64,000 nt of DNA, from the NCBI GenBank assembly GCA_030627005.1, contig DAOUSW010000004.1, forward strand, positions 8,681 to 72,680, given 5' to 3'. A program made the position numbers and the translations under genes. The notes under the pieces were generated by a model that was not told the DNA's origin, did no database searches, and worked only from the letters and a program-made list of their open reading frames with translations. Source of the stretch: MTP4 sp9310u (lineage in GTDB: Archaea > Halobacteriota > Methanosarcinia > Methanosarcinales > Methanosarcinaceae). Shown here piece by piece: positions 1 through 8,503 of this stretch. How positions within the stretch are numbered: position 1 is the first letter of the stretch; each line of letters starts with the position of its first letter.

Positions 1-462
1 ACAAGGCTCTCCGCGTACCAGCCTGTCGTCAAGGCCCATGGAAGGGGAAATGAGGTGTACCACAGGGGGTTTTGGAACTCCGGCAACCTCCCTCCACCCC
101 TTGTGTGAAAAATTGAACTTGAGGCTCTCGCTGATCTCCCTGTGTTTCTGGGAATAAGCAAGATTGAAACCAAGAGCCTCCAGTAGCGGTCTTTGCCAGT
201 ACTTGCGGGTATCCTCTGGACTCATGGCCCTCAACTTTGGCCCGTACATATCCCAGCGGCGTTTCAGGCTCTCAAAAGCGTCCTGGACTCTGAAATCATA
301 CTCCTTTGAATCAGGGGAGCTATCTTCATCGTCCCAGGGGACCTTGAAGGTCGAAGGTTTTGCAAAATCAAAGCTGACCGTATCTCCCTGCATTGAAAAT
401 ACAAACTGTGAAGGGATCAAACTCCCTGAAACATGGATACACCCGGAATTGCCTGTATTCAT
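1..462 (-). CDS. Probable DISARM-type DNA methylase, N-terminal part (runs off window)
   Basis: The reading frame is open from an ATG at 462 to the window edge (154 codons). The ATG overlaps the TGA of the upstream helicase (ATGA), so the two genes look translationally coupled. The visible part has a segment with RPLLEALGFNL, followed by FSHKGW and then PPVVHLISP and SMGLDDR. This order (LGF, then S-H, then PP-hydrophobic, then LD) resembles the N-terminal region of large Eco57I/PglX-type adenine methylases. Known from class 1 DISARM: the SNF2 helicase gene drmD is followed by the adenine methylase gene drmMI. I infer drmMI from that order. The catalytic NPPY motif lies outside the window, so the assignment rests on the start region and the neighbour. 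Confidence 0.55.
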   Translation of the reverse strand, partial: MNTGNSGCIHVSGSLIPSQFVFSMQGDTVSFDFAKPSTFKVPWDDEDSSPDSKEYDFRVQDAFESLKRRWDMYGPKLRAMSPEDTRKYWQRPLLEALGFNLAYSQKHREISESLKFNFSHKGWREVAGVPKPPVVHLISPSMGLDDRLVRGEPC

Positions 463-3389
463 TCCCTCACCCCCGTTTTTGGTACAGGTTCAAGCAGTCG
501 AACAGCCACAAGGTCACTTGATGCCCTTTCAATCCTGTCAATCCCCTCCAGCCATTCATGGTTCTCGCTGTCCTGCATCAACTTCTCCTTTAGAGCACCC
601 CTCTCCTGGCCGATCCTTTCAACGTGCATATTAACAGTATCTTCAAAAGCTGCCTCGTACATTTCAGGTTTCATTGCAAGCTCCAGGTGCCTCAGGTAAT
701 CTTCCTTCGGTCTGCGGCTGGGTGCAGGGCTTGCCCTGATCAATTTGTAAATCTCATCCTGGGAAAGGGCCTTCCTGTCAATCAGGTTGCAAGCAACCGG
801 TATGATTTCTTCAATTATGCTGACCGATTCCGTACCCACCGTAAAACGCACAAGGAAAAAGTACATTGCAGTCACTTTCTCGACCTCGGGCGTGCTGACC
901 ACAGAAGTCCTTCCGTATTCTTCCCTCCTGGGATCGAAAACCGAGTTCTTAACAAGTTCAAACAGGCGCCTTATAACCGGGTGCCCGACATTCAGGTGTT
1001 CTATATCGATGTTTTCAATTGCAACCTTCGGGTCAAAAGTAGCTTTTTCTATAGTTTCCCCGTAGCCGCCTACCTTAAAGCGGCTTGAAAGCTCTATCTT
1101 AAGGCTGTTTTGGAGGTCCATGTTCTCCGTAACAGTGCATCCGAAACTTCTCAGCCCATTGAGCACAAAAGTCGTGAACTCTTCCTGGGTCCCGATCGAC
1201 TCCTCGGTTTCCTTCAGGCGTCTCCTGATCTCCGAAAGGTCCACATCGGTCTGCCCATAGAAACTCTCTGCCTTGATATTTTCCAGAACTTCGTTATCAA
1301 AGGGGTTCACCTTTTCATGGTCCGGGACCTTCTCCCCATCCTTTCTTGCACCGCCATCAAACTCAAAGAGCGAACTCTGGGAGCTTGGCAATTTCTCCAC
1401 GCCGATATCCTGGATCATATCAAAGACATTGCTGTCGTCCCCGAAAAACGGAGGTGCAAACCCGTAATCCTCACGGATCTGTTTTGCTTTCCTGACCAGC
1501 ACCTTAAGAATCGTAGCATCAAGGGTATCGTTCATTACCAGGGTCCTGACATACACCTTCCTTGCCTTCTGCCCGTACCTGTCCACACGCCCGTTCCTCT
1601 GCTCGAGCCTGTTCGGGTTCCAGGGAAGTTCATAGTGGATAACCTGGTTAGCCATGTGCTGGAGGTTGATACCTTCACTGATACAGTCCGTTGCAATCAG
1701 AATCCCCTGGTCAAGCTTCTGGAACTCTGCAAGCCTTTCGTTTCGAAGGGCATCCGTAAGGTCCCCGTCTACGGTAACGACCTGCTCCTGAGAGATGGTT
1801 TTCCTTAACTGCTTCGGGATTTCCTTTTCCAGGTAATCGAGTGTATCCTTGTATCGGGTAAATATGATAGCCTTCTTTGTCCCGTAAACACCTGAAACCG
1901 AATTTTTTAAGATACCATTCTTCGGATTGGTAAGGCGTTTCAATTTGCTGTCCTTTGCCGATGTGATTCTGCTGGCAAGTTTGATTAGCTCCTCAAGTTC
2001 CGCTTTCTCAGCCTTCAGGGCTTCCAGGGAACCGAAAGATGTCTGGTCCATCCGTGTCGAAACCTCTTCATCGCTCAGGTCATCGACCAGTTCCTCATCC
2101 AGGGCACTTGCCTTTGCCTGAGCCACGCTGATGTTAATATCATCGGAAGTTTCCTCCTTTTCAATCTTCTCGACAACACGTTCCAGACGGTTTTTCAATG
2201 AAATCCTCAGTGCATCGGGAGAAGACAGGGCTCTTTTTTGCAGGTGCATCACAACCCACTGGGCCGTCATCCGGACTTTATGGCTTCCTCCCTCGGCAAG
2301 GTTCAGGATCCCTTTCCCGTACCGTTCAAGTTTTTCAATAATTTCTTTTTCTTCCTCGTGTACCAGATCAATGGTAACTTCTTCCTGGTTGCGTTCAGGG
2401 AATGGATTCTCCTCTTCGGAGTGCTCCTTGAACCAGTCCTCCACGTCTTTTCTTCTTCTCTGGCAGACGTGGTGTTTTGCAATATCCCTGTTAATCCTGG
2501 GCTCATTTATAGGACCGCTAACAATCCCGCAGTCAAGCATATTGAGAAGACTGGCATAAGTATCAGTGTATCCATTGTGTGGAGTTGCAGTCAGGAAAAG
2601 GAGGTTCTTTACCTGCTTCTGAGCTGTGAGCTCTTTTACAAAATTATACCTCTCCATTGATACACTCTGCTTTTCAGTAATCTGGTGAGGTTTTGCAGCC
2701 AGATGTGCCTCATCCACAATCACAAGGTCCCAGGGCACTTCAAGGACCTGGTACTTCGTAGGGTCCTTCTTGGTATAATCTATGGACGCAATAAGAAACG
2801 GGTAATGCTTCCAGGGACTTGCTCCGGGCGGCAAATTCCTTTCAAGCACCCTTCTATGGACTGAAGAGATAACCCTCGCATCGATCTGGAAAAAAGAATG
2901 CAGCGCATCACGCCACTGCTCACACAGGTTTTTCGGACATATTACAAGAATTCTGGACACCAGGTTTCTTGCCATCAGCTCGGTTGCAATAAGCCCTGCT
3001 TCCACGGTTTTCCCCAACCCCACGTCATCAGCGATCAGCATGCGGACCCTCTCGCTTTTGTTAAGGGCCATTACCACAGGCACAAGCTGGTAGTGTGGGG
3101 GAATCACACTGCTCCTCTGAAGGCTCAAAAGTGGAGCAGAACCATGAAGAATAGAATAACGGAATGATTGAATCAGCAATTTGTTTGTTGCCGAATCTCC
3201 TATTTTTTCAAGTGAAGGCTCGGGAATGCTGGCCTCACTGACGGACTCAAGCGGATAATAGAATTTTTGCCTTCTGGGTCTTCCTCCGTCAATATTAGTA
3301 GCTTGGAATACCTTGCTTTCCCCGTCAACATAATCAACACGCCAGAGCCTGTGACGCAGATCTACGATATCTCCCGGTTTTATGTCCAT
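459..3389 (-). CDS. drmD: SNF2-like helicase, probable DISARM DrmD
   Basis: A protein of about 976 residues with a superfamily 2 helicase core. Motif I is DDVGLGKT near residue 125, motif II is DEAH, motif III is LTATPHNG, and the C-terminal half has the SEGINLQ and QRNGRVDRYGQ motifs of the second RecA-like lobe. The start resembles other defence helicases (GDIVDLRHRLWRV). The length and the overlap with a methylase-like gene fit DrmD, the ATPase of class 1 DISARM, which restricts incoming phage DNA. I chose the ATG at 3389 over a TTG at 3407 because a TATA-like stretch lies near 3438-3450, placing transcription start just upstream; no Shine-Dalgarno is visible. It could also belong to another SNF2-methylase defence locus. 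drmA, drmB and drmC would lie left of this window. Confidence 0.65.
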   Translation of the reverse strand: MDIKPGDIVDLRHRLWRVDYVDGESKVFQATNIDGGRPRRQKFYYPLESVSEASIPEPSLEKIGDSATNKLLIQSFRYSILHGSAPLLSLQRSSVIPPHYQLVPVVMALNKSERVRMLIADDVGLGKTVEAGLIATELMARNLVSRILVICPKNLCEQWRDALHSFFQIDARVISSVHRRVLERNLPPGASPWKHYPFLIASIDYTKKDPTKYQVLEVPWDLVIVDEAHLAAKPHQITEKQSVSMERYNFVKELTAQKQVKNLLFLTATPHNGYTDTYASLLNMLDCGIVSGPINEPRINRDIAKHHVCQRRRKDVEDWFKEHSEEENPFPERNQEEVTIDLVHEEEKEIIEKLERYGKGILNLAEGGSHKVRMTAQWVVMHLQKRALSSPDALRISLKNRLERVVEKIEKEETSDDINISVAQAKASALDEELVDDLSDEEVSTRMDQTSFGSLEALKAEKAELEELIKLASRITSAKDSKLKRLTNPKNGILKNSVSGVYGTKKAIIFTRYKDTLDYLEKEIPKQLRKTISQEQVVTVDGDLTDALRNERLAEFQKLDQGILIATDCISEGINLQHMANQVIHYELPWNPNRLEQRNGRVDRYGQKARKVYVRTLVMNDTLDATILKVLVRKAKQIREDYGFAPPFFGDDSNVFDMIQDIGVEKLPSSQSSLFEFDGGARKDGEKVPDHEKVNPFDNEVLENIKAESFYGQTDVDLSEIRRRLKETEESIGTQEEFTTFVLNGLRSFGCTVTENMDLQNSLKIELSSRFKVGGYGETIEKATFDPKVAIENIDIEHLNVGHPVIRRLFELVKNSVFDPRREEYGRTSVVSTPEVEKVTAMYFFLVRFTVGTESVSIIEEIIPVACNLIDRKALSQDEIYKLIRASPAPSRRPKEDYLRHLELAMKPEMYEAAFEDTVNMHVERIGQERGALKEKLMQDSENHEWLEGIDRIERASSDLVAVRLLEPVPKTGVRE

Positions 3390-3810
3390 ATTAATACCCG
3401 TGTGCAATACTGTCCGTTAAATATGGAGTAGTTGTAATGTTGATAATATATAAAATAGTCTATTCGTTAAATGAAAAGGATTCATATATACAAAGTTTGA
3501 CTGTATCATCAATAATGAGTCAATTTTTTCAAGTCACTTGATACTCCAATGTACCATAAGTTTACCTTTCTAACTCCTGATTATGTATAAAGGTAAGCTT
3601 GAAAACAGAGATATGTAAGTATGAGTGTTTCAAAGAAAAATGATAGACAGTTGGTAGATTACGTTACCCTGAAGTAAGAGTAAAAGTTTTTCAAGTAAAC
3701 TTTATTTCTTTCCTTCATGATTTTTAATATTAACTTTTTAAATTTCAATTCATAAAAAATGTTATGTGAGATCTGGAATTGATCTCCATGACTTGTGAGA
3801 TACTCATTTC
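3390..3810. other. AT-rich intergenic region upstream of the helicase gene
   Basis: About 420 bases without a supported gene. On the minus strand it carries a TATA-like stretch (TTTATATATTA, near 3438-3452) suited to the helicase operon. I see no convincing repeat or RNA gene. Confidence 0.5.
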
Positions 3811-5511
3811 TCAATATTCATCGATCCTCTTATTCCCCTTCGGGTGCCTCCATATCTTCACAGCAATCCTCGCCAGATACTCCGCCCTCTTCTCAATCTC
3901 TTCTTGGTTCCAGGTGGTTACGTCCCTGAAAAATTTATTGATTTCAAAGTGACTCTCGGCGTATATCTTTTTTTTCTCTTCGAATGGTTTTTTTGAGGCC
4001 TCGGAATTGTACCCCGTTAGGGTTAGATTTCCGATAGTGTGCAGATATTTATTGTAAACACCACGATAATCAGGCCCGAGCATCTCCTTCCATTCGGAGG
4101 TGAGATTTTCAACTTTGCGGCCAGCTTGGGGAAGGATGTGTTCGATCTGGATGCTTTCATTGGAATAATCGATTGGCTCCTCGTGCTCAAAGAAGTTTTC
4201 AAGGCTTTCCAGAATTAGCCTGGTTCGGTTGACTCCGCTTCTGTAGATGTTTTGCTTTTTGAATCCGGCTATAAATTCTGAATCATCAGGCCAGTCGGGG
4301 AGAAGGACCTGCTGGAGGGAGGGCACAAAGTTGGATTTGTCTACCTTCTGGTAAAGAGGGATTAATAGTTTGTTAAGCTGATTAGAAGGTCTTTTTGAGA
4401 GCGAACGCCTCACGATGAAAGATTCGATGATGTCAAGAATCTCGCAGAATTCTTTCTGTGAAATCCTGCCCGAATTAAGGTCATCATATACATTCAGTAT
4501 GAAGGGGTGGGGACTTGATTTTACGTCCCACTGCCGGTATCGCCTCAGGCGCGTCCTTATCTCCGGGATTTCCTCGTTATCCGGATTTATTATTCGGGAA
4601 TGGTATTGTGCAAATTGTTTTATGTGCTGCAGCTTTTTTTCGATTGAACCATTGTCGTGCGGCTCAAGTTCGAATTTGAGGTTTCTGTAGGTCCGCTCTT
4701 TCTTGGTCAACTCCCCGTCCAGCCGTGAGTATTGCCAGAAAAAAGAATCGATCTCTCCTTCAAGCTCCATTTGCAGAGGATGCCAGTATTTGCGGAATAG
4801 CTCTATCTGCCTGGACTCAGAGGGTATTTTCATGAACACGTAATTCCTGATCAGGTCAGGCTGGGTAAGCAGAAGACCCTTTGCGTTCAGGCTCTCAAAA
4901 ATAAAATAAGGATTTTCATTGCTCCCGACATCGATATTTACGAGGATCAGGTTCCTGACGATAATCGCTCGAAGCTTTTCCAGATCCAGGTCTTCTCTGG
5001 TATCGAGTTCGTTATTAATGAAATCAAAACACTCTTTCAGTGGGCTGTCTATCAGGTTTGTTTTCCCGAGCAGGATTTTTGTGAAATTATCCCTGTCAGC
5101 CTCGCTTGGTCTTAGTTTAAATCGATTTTCGTCCTCTTCCTCAATGTTGAGCAAGTACATATAATCGATTTTACGTGCGATGGAATCATTGAGGTGTCGC
5201 ATGCGGTTTCGTATGGCCGACAGGAAAACCATTATTGTTATTATGCGCTGCTGCCCGTCAATCATATAGGTCCGTCTGATATCGACGGAACTGCTCGGGA
5301 TCTCGGACCGGACAATAGGACCCAGAAAATGCGAGATCTCGTCATGGTCTTTGGCTTTTATGTTGTAATTATATTCGTATACTTTTAGGATGTCTTCCCA
5401 TAGCGTTTTTATCTGTTCGATCTCCCATGAATATTCTCTCTGGAAAATCGGAACGATTAATTGCACGTTGGAATCCAGAATTCTCTGTATTGGTGTGGCG
5501 CGTGCCTCCAT
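3811..5511 (-). CDS. DUF262/DUF1524 (GmrSD-like) protein
   Basis: A 566-residue protein. The N-terminal DUF262 domain shows PIFQREYSW near residue 20 and DGQQR near residue 90, the ParB/Srx-like nucleotide-binding motifs. The C-terminal DUF1524 domain has IEHILPQ and, further on, a conserved N-L-T-L, the His-Me finger nuclease region. Proteins of this layout include the type IV restriction enzyme GmrSD, which cleaves modified DNA, and other defence nucleases. The ATG at 5511 is preceded by GAGGAG at good spacing, whereas the longer form from 5580 has no such site. It lies upstream of the helicase on the same strand but about 420 bases away, so co-transcription is uncertain. Divergent from the regulator at 5656. 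The target specificity cannot be read from the sequence. Confidence 0.85.
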   Translation of the reverse strand: MEARATPIQRILDSNVQLIVPIFQREYSWEIEQIKTLWEDILKVYEYNYNIKAKDHDEISHFLGPIVRSEIPSSSVDIRRTYMIDGQQRIITIMVFLSAIRNRMRHLNDSIARKIDYMYLLNIEEEDENRFKLRPSEADRDNFTKILLGKTNLIDSPLKECFDFINNELDTREDLDLEKLRAIIVRNLILVNIDVGSNENPYFIFESLNAKGLLLTQPDLIRNYVFMKIPSESRQIELFRKYWHPLQMELEGEIDSFFWQYSRLDGELTKKERTYRNLKFELEPHDNGSIEKKLQHIKQFAQYHSRIINPDNEEIPEIRTRLRRYRQWDVKSSPHPFILNVYDDLNSGRISQKEFCEILDIIESFIVRRSLSKRPSNQLNKLLIPLYQKVDKSNFVPSLQQVLLPDWPDDSEFIAGFKKQNIYRSGVNRTRLILESLENFFEHEEPIDYSNESIQIEHILPQAGRKVENLTSEWKEMLGPDYRGVYNKYLHTIGNLTLTGYNSEASKKPFEEKKKIYAESHFEINKFFRDVTTWNQEEIEKRAEYLARIAVKIWRHPKGNKRIDEY

Positions 5512-5590
5512 TTTGTAATCTCCTCTTTTGCCCTGTATGGGGTTGTTTTTGAGGTTGCAAATTAGCAATGCGCAAGACATTGTAAAATCA

Positions 5591-5642
5591 ATGTTACGCT
5601 CATGTTACTTATATGTTACAATAATATATAAAAATAAGTTAC
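5591..5642. promoter_or_regulatory. Helically phased ATGTTAC direct repeats between divergent genes
   Basis: ATGTTAC occurs at 5591, 5602 and 5613, exactly 11 bases apart, and AAGTTAC follows at 5636. The cluster lies between the DUF262 gene and the winged-helix gene and overlaps the TATA box of the latter. Repeats at one helical turn place protein on one face of the DNA, so this is an operator candidate for the neighbouring regulator. Confidence 0.5.
5624..5635 (+). promoter_or_regulatory. TATA box of the winged-helix regulator
   Basis: The stretch ATATATAAAAAT is centred about 27 bases upstream of the GTG at 5656. That spacing matches archaeal transcription start and implies a leaderless mRNA starting at the GTG. 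Confidence 0.5.
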
Positions 5643-5655
5643 GTCTTTGCTACTT

Positions 5656-5931
5656 GTGAGCGAATTATACGAACTGGTCAGTTTTGTAAATCGGGGGAAA
5701 ATAAGGAAAGGAACCCTTATAGAACTCAGGAGGCCGCACACCCCCACGGAACTGGCAGACATCCTTATGGCTCACAGGTCAAGCGTTAGTAGGGCGGTTC
5801 TTGCGCTTGAAAAACGCGGTCTTGTAAAATGCATTACACCTGATGAAAAGGTATGCAGGTATTACCAGATATCTGACGAGGGCTCTCGTGTGCTGGCAGA
5901 AATAAAAAATCTCGAGAAAAAGATCGAGTAA
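5656..5931 (+). CDS. Small winged-helix transcriptional regulator
   Basis: About 91 residues. A helix-turn-helix is visible (TELADILMAHRSSVSRAVLALEKRGLV broken over residues 33-59, with the recognition helix at RSSVSRAV), followed by a wing (Y-Y-Q-I-S-D-E-G) and a short basic helix. This is the single-domain MarR/ArsR-like layout without an effector domain. GTG at 5656 is preferred over TTG at 5647 because the TATA box sits 27 bases upstream and there is no Shine-Dalgarno. Divergent from the DUF262 gene, with phased repeats between them, so it may regulate both. The next gene on the right, the recombinase, converges on it. Confidence 0.7.
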   Translation: MSELYELVSFVNRGKIRKGTLIELRRPHTPTELADILMAHRSSVSRAVLALEKRGLVKCITPDEKVCRYYQISDEGSRVLAEIKNLEKKIE

Positions 5932-6024
5932 GGAGAATCCAATCTTTTTGCAATGTTCTCCTCACCCTTAAATGTATTAAAAACGTGTTCGATTTCTTTC
6001 CTTCTCACTTTAAGTGTCCCAACT

Positions 6025-7410
6025 TCACTTTTTTCCGACTCCTGATAGGAAGCCCTGGATTTTTTGAGGATCACCCTCATACTGGAGTAACTTGCTTATG
6101 AATAGTTTCATAGTTTCGTCGTCTTCAAACAGTTTGGCAATTGCCTCATTTTTAAGGTTTGTGGAATCCCTTTCGAGCAATCGTGAGAACTTTTCCAGAT
6201 CCAGTTCAAGTTTCCCGACTTTCTGGTTAAGGCGCTCTTTTTCTTCCCTCAGCTCTTTGTATTCCGCAGTTTCAATGACCTTGGTTTCCGTGTCGGAAAC
6301 CTCAAGATAGGGCAGGTGCCTCAGGTACTTGAGTTTTAACTTTTCAGGGTCAGGGGAGAAATAGGCCGAATGCGTATCGTCCATCGTGTGCCCCATAAAA
6401 TAATCCACGGAAAAAATGTCGAGACCGCCGTTTAGTAAGGATGTATTAAAGTACTTCCTCATATTATGTGAGCGTATAAAACCCCAATCTCCCTTCGGAG
6501 TGTCCATCCCTGCTTTCTTTCCCAACCTTTTGTACACCTGCATCACTCCGGGGCGGCCCAGTCTTCTCAGTTTTTCGTCTTGAGTCTCGAGATATCCATC
6601 AGGAATCACCTTCTTAATAAACAAGAAGTCGTTATCAGAGTTTATTTTTCTCTTTTCATACTCCATTTGCCTTCTTTTCTCGTTGGTGAAGGGTTTTCTG
6701 TTGCGGTATTCTATGTAGTCCAGAACGGCTTTTGATGCCTCTGGTGAGAGAAATGTTACGAAATCGAAATCGACTTTCTGCCTGCGCATTCGAAGAGTTG
6801 TGACACCGGTTTCTTTGTCGTAGCCCCTATTAATATCACCTACTCTGAGTGTCACAAGTTCATTGACCGACAGGCCACTGGTTGACTGAACCAGGATAAT
6901 TGCCAGATCCCTTATGTCCGCATACCTGAGAACCTCAAGTATCTCCTTTTTTGTAGGAAATTTTTTATTCTTTAAGAGAGGCAGTACCTTCGATTTCCTG
7001 TGATTTATTTGGGGAATGTCAATTTCAGCACTTTTGTAAAAGCTGATAATGGCGCTAATGTGCTTGTTAACTGTTTTTGGGGCCAGTCCTCTTTCCTGTA
7101 TGTGCTCTCTGTAATCAAGGATGCGTAATTTTATTTTTCGCCTTGTTGCCTGCACTCCTTCAGAAATTTCATTGTCTGCTTCCTTGATTAGCTCATCGGG
7201 AGTCATTTTTGTGTATTCAAGGAACTGCGCAAATGCCTGAATATAGGAAATTTTAGTTGCCTGCTTTGCGCCAATTATCGTGAACCATTCTTTTACCCGC
7301 CTGATATCCCTACTGCTACCTGAATTTACCCTCTCCAGATAACGTTTTATAAAATCATTATCGACATTTTGATGTCTTTTTAGTTCATAATTATCTTGTG
7401 GGGAACTCAT
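6025..7410 (-). CDS. Tyrosine recombinase (site-specific integrase)
   Basis: A 461-residue protein. An N-terminal SAM-like core-binding region (about 20-140) is followed by a catalytic domain. The C-terminal signature is clear: SHNMRKYF (His and second Arg), FMGHT (His), and SAYFSP with the nucleophilic Tyr. At the box I position the sequence is SGLSVNEL, where most relatives have an Arg after G-L. The first catalytic Arg is therefore either displaced or absent. A charged coiled coil of about 45 residues follows the catalytic domain. The gene starts 45 bases from a decapitated hsdM fragment that points the other way, so it borders a rearrangement junction. It may act on the nearby hsd repeats or be the relic of an integrated element. 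Confidence 0.85.
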   Translation of the reverse strand: MSSPQDNYELKRHQNVDNDFIKRYLERVNSGSSRDIRRVKEWFTIIGAKQATKISYIQAFAQFLEYTKMTPDELIKEADNEISEGVQATRRKIKLRILDYREHIQERGLAPKTVNKHISAIISFYKSAEIDIPQINHRKSKVLPLLKNKKFPTKKEILEVLRYADIRDLAIILVQSTSGLSVNELVTLRVGDINRGYDKETGVTTLRMRRQKVDFDFVTFLSPEASKAVLDYIEYRNRKPFTNEKRRQMEYEKRKINSDNDFLFIKKVIPDGYLETQDEKLRRLGRPGVMQVYKRLGKKAGMDTPKGDWGFIRSHNMRKYFNTSLLNGGLDIFSVDYFMGHTMDDTHSAYFSPDPEKLKLKYLRHLPYLEVSDTETKVIETAEYKELREEKERLNQKVGKLELDLEKFSRLLERDSTNLKNEAIAKLFEDDETMKLFISKLLQYEGDPQKIQGFLSGVGKK

Positions 7411-7455
7411 AATCGATCGCTTCCGACGTTAAATGGAATAAAATTATAAAAAAGT

Positions 7456-7790
7456 GACCACTCGTAATCTATGAAATCTGGTACTACGAACACCCCTACC
7501 CTGCCGGCTACAAGTCCTACTCCAAAACCAAACCCATGCGCATCGAAGAATTCGAACCCGAAAAAGCCTGGTGGAACAACAGGGTGGAAACCGAACACGC
7601 CTGGAAAGTCTCGGCTGAAGATGTTATTGCTAACAACTACAACCTCGACATCAAAAACCCGAACACCGTGGAAAATGACCACGGAGACCCTGAAGAACTT
7701 CTGGAAGAGTACAGGGGCCTGCTTTCCGAAATCTCCGAAGTCAGGCAGGAACTAAAAGAAGAACTTATAAACTCCTTAAATCATAATTGA
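7456..7790 (+). pseudogene. hsdM 3' fragment (type I restriction methylase C-terminus)
   Basis: In-frame homology starts near 7456 (IYEIWYYEHPYPAGY) and continues through PMRIEEFEPEKAWWNN and AWKV to NYNLDIKNP and a terminal helical segment. This is the C-terminal end of a HsdM N6-adenine methylase. A TGA lies just upstream and no catalytic domain is present. The missing 5' part is replaced by the promoter region of the divergent recombinase, so the gene was cut at that junction. An internal ATG at 7536 could give an 84-residue peptide, but I see no reason to think it is a functional gene. Confidence 0.8.
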
Positions 7791-7817
7791 ATTTTATAAA
7801 ATAGTTGAGGTTTCAAA

Positions 7818-7985
7818 ATGGGATACTTTTGTTCAGTTTGCAAATCAGACATTACGGAAAAGGAATTCAAATACTCGATGGAAAAATACGGCCAGGCTCT
7901 GTGCAGGGAACACCAGAATAGCCCCGGCCCCAAATACGACAATGGCAACTCCAACAAAACCCCCCAAATCCCAGGACTCCGATAA
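7818..7985 (+). CDS. Small C-x2-C...C-x2-H zinc-finger protein, probably the N-terminus of the next gene
   Basis: A 55-residue ORF starting at an ATG preceded by TTGAGG. It carries F-C-S-V-C and then L-C-R-E-H, a short zinc-binding module. It overlaps the start of the PD-(D/E)xK ORF by 44 bases. Removing one C from the run of six at 7960-7965 would join the two frames through a P/N/K-rich linker. Because the downstream ORF has no ribosome site of its own, I infer that both belong to one zinc-finger/nuclease gene that is split by a single-base indel. Confidence 0.6.
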   Translation: MGYFCSVCKSDITEKEFKYSMEKYGQALCREHQNSPGPKYDNGNSNKTPQIPGLR

Positions 7986-8487
7986 AGCCTCCAATTTCTC
8001 CGAAAGGGATGGAAAATTTGTCGAAAACATGATCAAAGGCAGGATCGCAGAAACCCTTGTAGAAGAATTGTTCCTCCACCTGAACTATTCCGTATACCGC
8101 TTTGGCATGGAAAACACCATCCCCGGCATCATGGAGCAGCTTAGAGGCGTAGAAAACGATGTAACCTACACGATCAGAAGGATGCCGGACTTCGTTGTCC
8201 AGAACAAGAAAACCGGTGAAGTATTCTTCATCGAAGTAAAATTCAGGAAAAGCGAAACCTTCGAACTCAAAGACGCAGGAGAAGATTACCCCTACGAAAA
8301 CTGCCACTTCGTAGTTGTTTCGAAAAAACACATCAAATGCGCCACATACAAAGAACTGAAAGAAGGAAAAGCAGTAACCCCCACTTCCAAAAACTACCTT
8401 GGCTCCAGAAAAGAATTCGAACTTGACAAAGAAGTTATCATTCAGTTCTGCGATTTCGCAGTCAAATTCTTCTCAGTAGTCGAATAA
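7942..8487 (+). CDS. PD-(D/E)xK nuclease-like protein
   Basis: A 181-residue ORF. Around residues 75-100 it reads MPDFVVQ, then FFIEVKFRK: the PD...E-x-K pattern of the PD-(D/E)xK nuclease fold. An upstream helix (GRIAETLVEELF) supplies the usual acidic residues, and the C-terminus is an alpha/beta end (FVVVSKKHI ... VIIQFCDFAVKFF). It lies between the hsdM 3' fragment and hsdS, where a restriction subunit might be expected, but it is far too small for HsdR and lacks helicase motifs. It probably once began with the zinc finger at 7818. Its cutting activity and specificity are unknown; a Holliday-junction or DNA-repair role cannot be excluded. Confidence 0.65.
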   Translation: MATPTKPPKSQDSDKASNFSERDGKFVENMIKGRIAETLVEELFLHLNYSVYRFGMENTIPGIMEQLRGVENDVTYTIRRMPDFVVQNKKTGEVFFIEVKFRKSETFELKDAGEDYPYENCHFVVVSKKHIKCATYKELKEGKAVTPTSKNYLGSRKEFELDKEVIIQFCDFAVKFFSVVE

Positions 8488-8503
8488 AAAAAGAAGATCA
8501 AAA

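Noticed and set aside
1110..1808. A 232-codon ORF on the plus strand opposite the helicase
   Set aside because: It overlaps the helicase gene, whose motifs are certain, and has no recognisable domain or ribosome site.
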